Of a DNA stretch of 7,759 nucleotides, positions 4,696 through 7,759 are shown in pieces. The stretch lies in assembly GCA_017613485.1 (NCBI GenBank), contig JAGADS010000164.1:1-7759 (forward strand), read 5' to 3'. The notes under the pieces are model-generated. The model saw only the letters and a list, made by a program, of their open reading frames with translations, made no database searches and was not told where the DNA came from. A program made the position numbers and the translations under genes. The stretch is from Treponema sp. GTDB taxonomy: Bacteria > Spirochaetota > Spirochaetia > Treponematales > Treponemataceae. How positions within the stretch are numbered: the first letter of the stretch is position 1; the number at the start of each line of letters is the position of its first letter.

Positions 4696-4869
4696 ATGGC
4701 TTACAAAATCAATGCAGATACATGTATCAACTGCGGTGCATGTGAAAGTGAATGTCCTTCAGAAGCAATTTCAGAAGTAAATGACAAAAGGGAAATCAAC
4801 GCAGATGCATGTGTAGGCTGCGGTGCATGTGCTTCAGCATGCCCTGTAGAAGCAATTGCAGAAGAATAA
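4696..4869 (+). CDS. 2[4Fe-4S] ferredoxin, clostridial type
   Basis: A 57-residue cytoplasmic electron carrier. Two CxxCxxCxxxCP motifs are complete: C10, C13, C16, C20 with P21, and C39, C42, C45, C49 with P50. Each binds a [4Fe-4S] cluster, with the fourth Cys of one motif serving the other cluster, as in clostridial ferredoxins. The length and internal two-fold repeat (INADTCINCGACESECP and INADACVGCGACASACP) are typical of the family. Such proteins shuttle electrons for pyruvate:ferredoxin oxidoreductase, hydrogenase or Rnf in anaerobes, which fits an anaerobic lifestyle (inference). The ATG at 4696 follows GAGGTG (4685-4690) by five bases. The gene has its own promoter and a strong terminator just downstream, so it is transcribed alone and probably highly. 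It is short enough to be missed by length-filtered gene calling. Confidence 0.96.
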   Translation: MAYKINADTCINCGACESECPSEAISEVNDKREINADACVGCGACASACPVEAIAEE

Positions 4870-4891
4870 GCTGCACTTTTACAGAAAAATA

Positions 4892-4923
4892 AAGGCTTCC
4901 GTAATCAGCGGAGGCCTTTTTTT
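4892..4923. terminator. Bidirectional Rho-independent terminator
   Basis: A 10-bp stem (4892-4901 with 4909-4918, one G-U pair, loop 4902-4908) is followed by seven T on the plus strand (4917-4923) and, on the minus strand, by a T-rich stretch from the A-rich sequence at 4885-4893. It lies between the convergent ferredoxin (plus) and ParB-like (minus) genes; the TAA of the latter overlaps the T tract. Confidence 0.88.
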
Positions 4924-5374
4924 ATACTTCAACTATCTGCTTTTCATGTGTTATTGTTTTCTTTTTGTTTTTTCCCAGTCCCTTAAAGAATTCAATTATT
5001 TTCTGTATGATTCCTGCAAAGAACGAGAGAATGCGGGCAAAAATAGATGGATTCCTTAGTTTCTCAAGGCGATGGTAACCGTCCAGAAGCTCATCCTCGG
5101 TAAACTCCTTCCTCTGATTGTTTTCCTCAATTTCCATCTCAAGTTTCTGAAGTTTTGTGAGCTTAGTATCTATGATTACCGCGTTAATATGCTCCCATCC
5201 CAGTGCTTTGGCAGCTTCAAGACGGCGTTCTCCTGCAACCAACTCATGATTAGAAGTCAGTGTAATCGGATTAAGCAATCCGTATGTCCTGAGGCTGTCC
5301 TTTAACTGATCCAGGTTTCCGAGGTCTTTTCTTACCCTTCTCTTAACTTTAATGTCAGCTATCTTTACCAGCAT
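4922..5374 (-). CDS. Short ParB N-terminal domain protein with amphipathic C-terminal tail
   Basis: 150 residues. Residues 1-104 form a ParB/Srx-type N-terminal domain: the domain opening (IADIKVKRRVRKD), SLRTYGLLNPITL, GERRLEAAKALG (box II, 48-59) and ENNQRKEFT (box III, 84-92). In ParB, boxes II and III bind CTP, and the key Gly, Arg and Asn residues are kept here. The helix-turn-helix that binds parS and the C-terminal dimer domain are missing (chromosomal ParB is about 280-300 residues). Instead residues about 108-134 (PSIFARILSFFAGIIQKIIEFFKGLG) form a strongly amphipathic or membrane-seeking helix, followed by a basic KNKKK. This argues against a canonical partition role and suggests a nucleotide-switched, membrane-associated protein (inference). 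It starts nine bases after the PBP stop, with a weak AAGAGA ahead of the ATG, so the two genes are an operon. Confidence 0.85.
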   Translation of the reverse strand: MLVKIADIKVKRRVRKDLGNLDQLKDSLRTYGLLNPITLTSNHELVAGERRLEAAKALGWEHINAVIIDTKLTKLQKLEMEIEENNQRKEFTEDELLDGYHRLEKLRNPSIFARILSFFAGIIQKIIEFFKGLGKNKKKTITHEKQIVEV

Positions 5375-5383
5375 ATATTCTCT

Positions 5384-7759
5384 TTAGGGAGCCGGGGCAG
5401 GATCAGTAAGCCAATTGATTCCTGATTCTGTTGTTCCCTCACCATTTTGAGCATCGGCATTATTCTCTCTTGCGTTTAACTCCAGCTTGTCAAATTCCTC
5501 GTTAAGATACTCGGCGCTGTCTGTCTTTATCTTATCATCATCATAGTAAAGAGTGTCATCAAAGGAATCATAGTCAAGTGAATCAAATGAGAATGAACCG
5601 CCTGACTCACCGAAGATATCCTCAAACAGTGACTGTGTATTGCTCTTTCCGTCCTCTGAATCAAGGAAGCTAAGGTCAAGGAAGAGGTCCGTATCATCAA
5701 CCTGCTCATACTGATAGCCTGAAAGTATCTGCTGCATGCGCATGTTTTCCATGGCAAGAACCTCAGCATAGTTGTAGACATGAAGCTCACATGTTTCCGT
5801 AGGCTCCGTACCTGCAAGATAATGAACCACTACATCATGATCACCACATGCCTCAGTCCATATAAGGCCAGTCTCATCACATATCTTCAACGATACAATT
5901 CCGGCGGGTATCTTGTTTACAAACGGCTTGTATGGTTTACCTTTGTTTGCCACATTCATGAAGTCACCCCATGCAACACCGGCAAGGGTTGAACCAGTAA
6001 TCTTAAGGCCAAGAGACTGTCCGGGGCGGTCAAATCCAAACCAGAATGCTGCTGTATAATACGGCGTGAAACCGACTGTCCATGCATCCGCCCAGTTCTG
6101 GGTAGTACCAGTCTTACCTGCGGCAGGCATGTAGAAGTAACGTCCGTCTGCTCCCTGGAAGCGGAATTTGTTTCCTGTTCCCTTATTTTTCTCTATAGTA
6201 CGCCAGGTTGAGTCAAAGTTAGATCCGTTGACAAGAGTACCGGTCTGTACCGTCTTCTTGAGCATTTCCTGCATGATATAGGCATTCTGCGGAGATATTA
6301 CCTGTGCCTCACTTCCAAGTGCATCAAGATAATCATGCTGTTCCTGCTCCGGATTCTTTATTATGTTTCCGTCCTTATCCTCGATGTAACGTATGCAGAT
6401 GGTCGGGATCTGTTTTCCGTTGTTTGCAAATGTAGCAAAAGCCTGTGCCATTTCTATAGGGCGGACTGAACAGACACCGAGACCCAGAGGATACACAGCC
6501 TGAATACCGCGTGAATCCCATTCATCAACTGGAATGTTTGTAAGCGTCGTTATGCGGTTGATTGCGGCATCGAAACCTACACCGTCAAGAACTTTGAGCG
6601 AAGGAATGTTCATAGAGTGTGCAAGAGCATACCACAGCTCAACATTACCCTCATATTTTCCAAGGAAGTCCTGTGGAATGTATGGAGAACCGTCATCCTT
6701 GTGGAATACGACCGGTGTATCACTTATAACGGTTCCCATAGTAAACTGCCTTGAATCAATTGCCGCAGAATAATACAGCGGTTTTATAGTTGAACCTGGC
6801 TGCAGCTTTGACTGAACCGCACGGATATACTGGTTGGAAGCATCATATTTAGAACCGCCGACAATGGCATCGATGTAACCTGTACCGTTTTCTATTGCAA
6901 CCATAGTTCCTTCGATTGTGGTACGCTCTGTATTTTTCTTTAAGAGGTTATGTCCCTCCGGTACAATCTGCGTCTTAAGGCTTTCTATTCCAGTAATCAT
7001 GGAGAGAATATCAAGAACAGGGTTTACCGTAGTCGCATATTCATCATAGGAAAGTGACTCTGCCCTCTGCTCGCTGACTTTCATGGAAGGAAGGTTGAAC
7101 ACAAGACACATAAGCTCAACAATCGGAACAAACTGCCTTGCAGTCTCCTTCTTAGACTCACTCATGCTCTTCTGGTAAGTAGCGTTTGCATAGGCAATAT
7201 AATCCTGCATTATTTCCTCAGCCGCTTTCTGATGAGAGAGATTGAGCGTAGTATAGACCGTGTAACCGCTGGTATAGATATCCTCGGTTCCGTAGAACAT
7301 GTCATTCAGCTCACGGCGGACATACTCACTGAACCATGGGGCATTGTCCACACGCATTTCATAAGAAGATGTACTGGTCCTGTTGTAGTCAAAGTTTGCC
7401 CAGTAATCGTCAAAGCTTTCCTCGGCTTCATCTTTTGTTACATATCCGAGCTCCACCATTGCATCAAGGACGACCTGCTGCATTGACATGGCCCTGTCAG
7501 GATGGTCAAAAGGATTATAGTAAGAAGGATTGGACAGCTGTATTACAAGTATAGATGCCTCTGCGGGAGTAATTTCATCCGCGCTGTGCTTGAAATAATA
7601 TTTACACGCCGCATTGACACCGTTTGTACCGCCACCGAAATAAATCTTGTTCAGGTAAAGCTCAAGTATCTCGTTCTTTGAGAAACGCCTTTCCATCTGA
7701 ATTGCCCACCAGAGCTCCTTGAGTTTACGTTTAACGCTCATATCGCTTCGGTCACAATA
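5384..7759 (-). CDS. Penicillin-binding protein 1A (class A), 5' end outside the window
   Basis: 791 visible codons; the frame is open at base 7759 and reads YCDRSD before the internal Met at 7741, so that Met is not the start. The visible part begins inside the GT51 glycosyltransferase domain (RKLKELWWAIQMERRFSKNEILELYLN, then GVNAACKYYF and ITPAEASIL); the catalytic Glu motif and the N-terminal membrane anchor lie outside. The transpeptidase domain is complete: STIK (323-326, nucleophile Ser), SMN (382-384) and KTG (549-551), with an LQPGSTIKP context typical of PBP1A. The protein polymerises glycan strands from lipid II and cross-links them on the outer face of the inner membrane. From about residue 680 an acidic, low-complexity tail of some 110 residues rich in Asp, Glu, Ser and Tyr ends in PAPAP. 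This tail is not part of the catalytic family core. The ParB-like gene follows after 9 bp. Confidence 0.95.
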   Translation of the reverse strand, partial: YCDRSDMSVKRKLKELWWAIQMERRFSKNEILELYLNKIYFGGGTNGVNAACKYYFKHSADEITPAEASILVIQLSNPSYYNPFDHPDRAMSMQQVVLDAMVELGYVTKDEAEESFDDYWANFDYNRTSTSSYEMRVDNAPWFSEYVRRELNDMFYGTEDIYTSGYTVYTTLNLSHQKAAEEIMQDYIAYANATYQKSMSESKKETARQFVPIVELMCLVFNLPSMKVSEQRAESLSYDEYATTVNPVLDILSMITGIESLKTQIVPEGHNLLKKNTERTTIEGTMVAIENGTGYIDAIVGGSKYDASNQYIRAVQSKLQPGSTIKPLYYSAAIDSRQFTMGTVISDTPVVFHKDDGSPYIPQDFLGKYEGNVELWYALAHSMNIPSLKVLDGVGFDAAINRITTLTNIPVDEWDSRGIQAVYPLGLGVCSVRPIEMAQAFATFANNGKQIPTICIRYIEDKDGNIIKNPEQEQHDYLDALGSEAQVISPQNAYIMQEMLKKTVQTGTLVNGSNFDSTWRTIEKNKGTGNKFRFQGADGRYFYMPAAGKTGTTQNWADAWTVGFTPYYTAAFWFGFDRPGQSLGLKITGSTLAGVAWGDFMNVANKGKPYKPFVNKIPAGIVSLKICDETGLIWTEACGDHDVVVHYLAGTEPTETCELHVYNYAEVLAMENMRMQQILSGYQYEQVDDTDLFLDLSFLDSEDGKSNTQSLFEDIFGESGGSFSFDSLDYDSFDDTLYYDDDKIKTDSAEYLNEEFDKLELNARENNADAQNGEGTTESGINWLTDPAPAP

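Noticed and set aside
7739..7741. The Met at 7741 as the start of the penicillin-binding protein
   Set aside because: The frame stays open to the window edge and the sequence at this point is the middle of the GT51 domain, so the true start lies outside.

Overview
The window looks like a piece of spirochaete chromosome, most likely Treponema. This is inferred from moderate to low GC, the gene mix (M23 peptidase with a LysM-like module, PEGA-like periplasmic protein, short ParB-like protein beside a class A penicillin-binding protein, clostridial-type ferredoxin) and protein style; no rRNA or other decisive marker is present. I see no mobile element, CRISPR array, tRNA or phage gene.

Layout. 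1-369 (minus): a small membrane-anchored protein with a compact C-terminal domain, and three bases after it the first 14 codons of another gene that leaves the window. 468-1121 (plus): a very short relative of glycoside hydrolase family 2 (GH2). 1122-1313: intergenic, with a terminator for the minus strand and a 10-bp inverted repeat whose G-rich loop overlaps a G-quadruplex motif. 1314-2318 (minus): a secreted protein with two tandem PEGA-like repeats, split by one in-frame TAG. 2376-3657 (minus): a two-gene operon of a four-helix membrane protein and a secreted LysM/M23 peptidase. 3772-4590 (plus): exodeoxyribonuclease III. 4696-4869 (plus): a 57-residue 2[4Fe-4S] ferredoxin. 4892-4923: a bidirectional terminator between convergent genes. 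4922-7759 (minus): a PBP1A-type penicillin-binding protein, open at the window edge, followed 9 bp later by a short ParB-like protein with an amphipathic tail.

How the genes fit together. Much of the minus strand concerns the envelope: peptidoglycan synthesis (PBP), probable peptidoglycan cleavage or remodelling (M23/LysM), a periplasmic PEGA-like protein and two small membrane proteins. The plus-strand genes are DNA repair, electron transfer and a carbohydrate-enzyme remnant.

Most notable signal. Four unlinked genes (starts 369-, 468+, 2318-, 3772+) have no good Shine-Dalgarno sequence. In each, a sigma-70-like promoter with a 17-bp spacer has its -10 box ending exactly 6 nt before the ATG, so transcription should begin at the A of the start codon. 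This is the signature of leaderless mRNA, and it contrasts with genes in the same window that carry normal ribosome binding sites (3657-, 4696+). Other points worth attention are the amber codon splitting the PEGA gene, a TAG-TAA double stop on the peptidase gene, a possible dual-start membrane/cytosolic protein, the mini-GH2 protein, and the pairing of a ParB-like protein with a cell-wall synthase.
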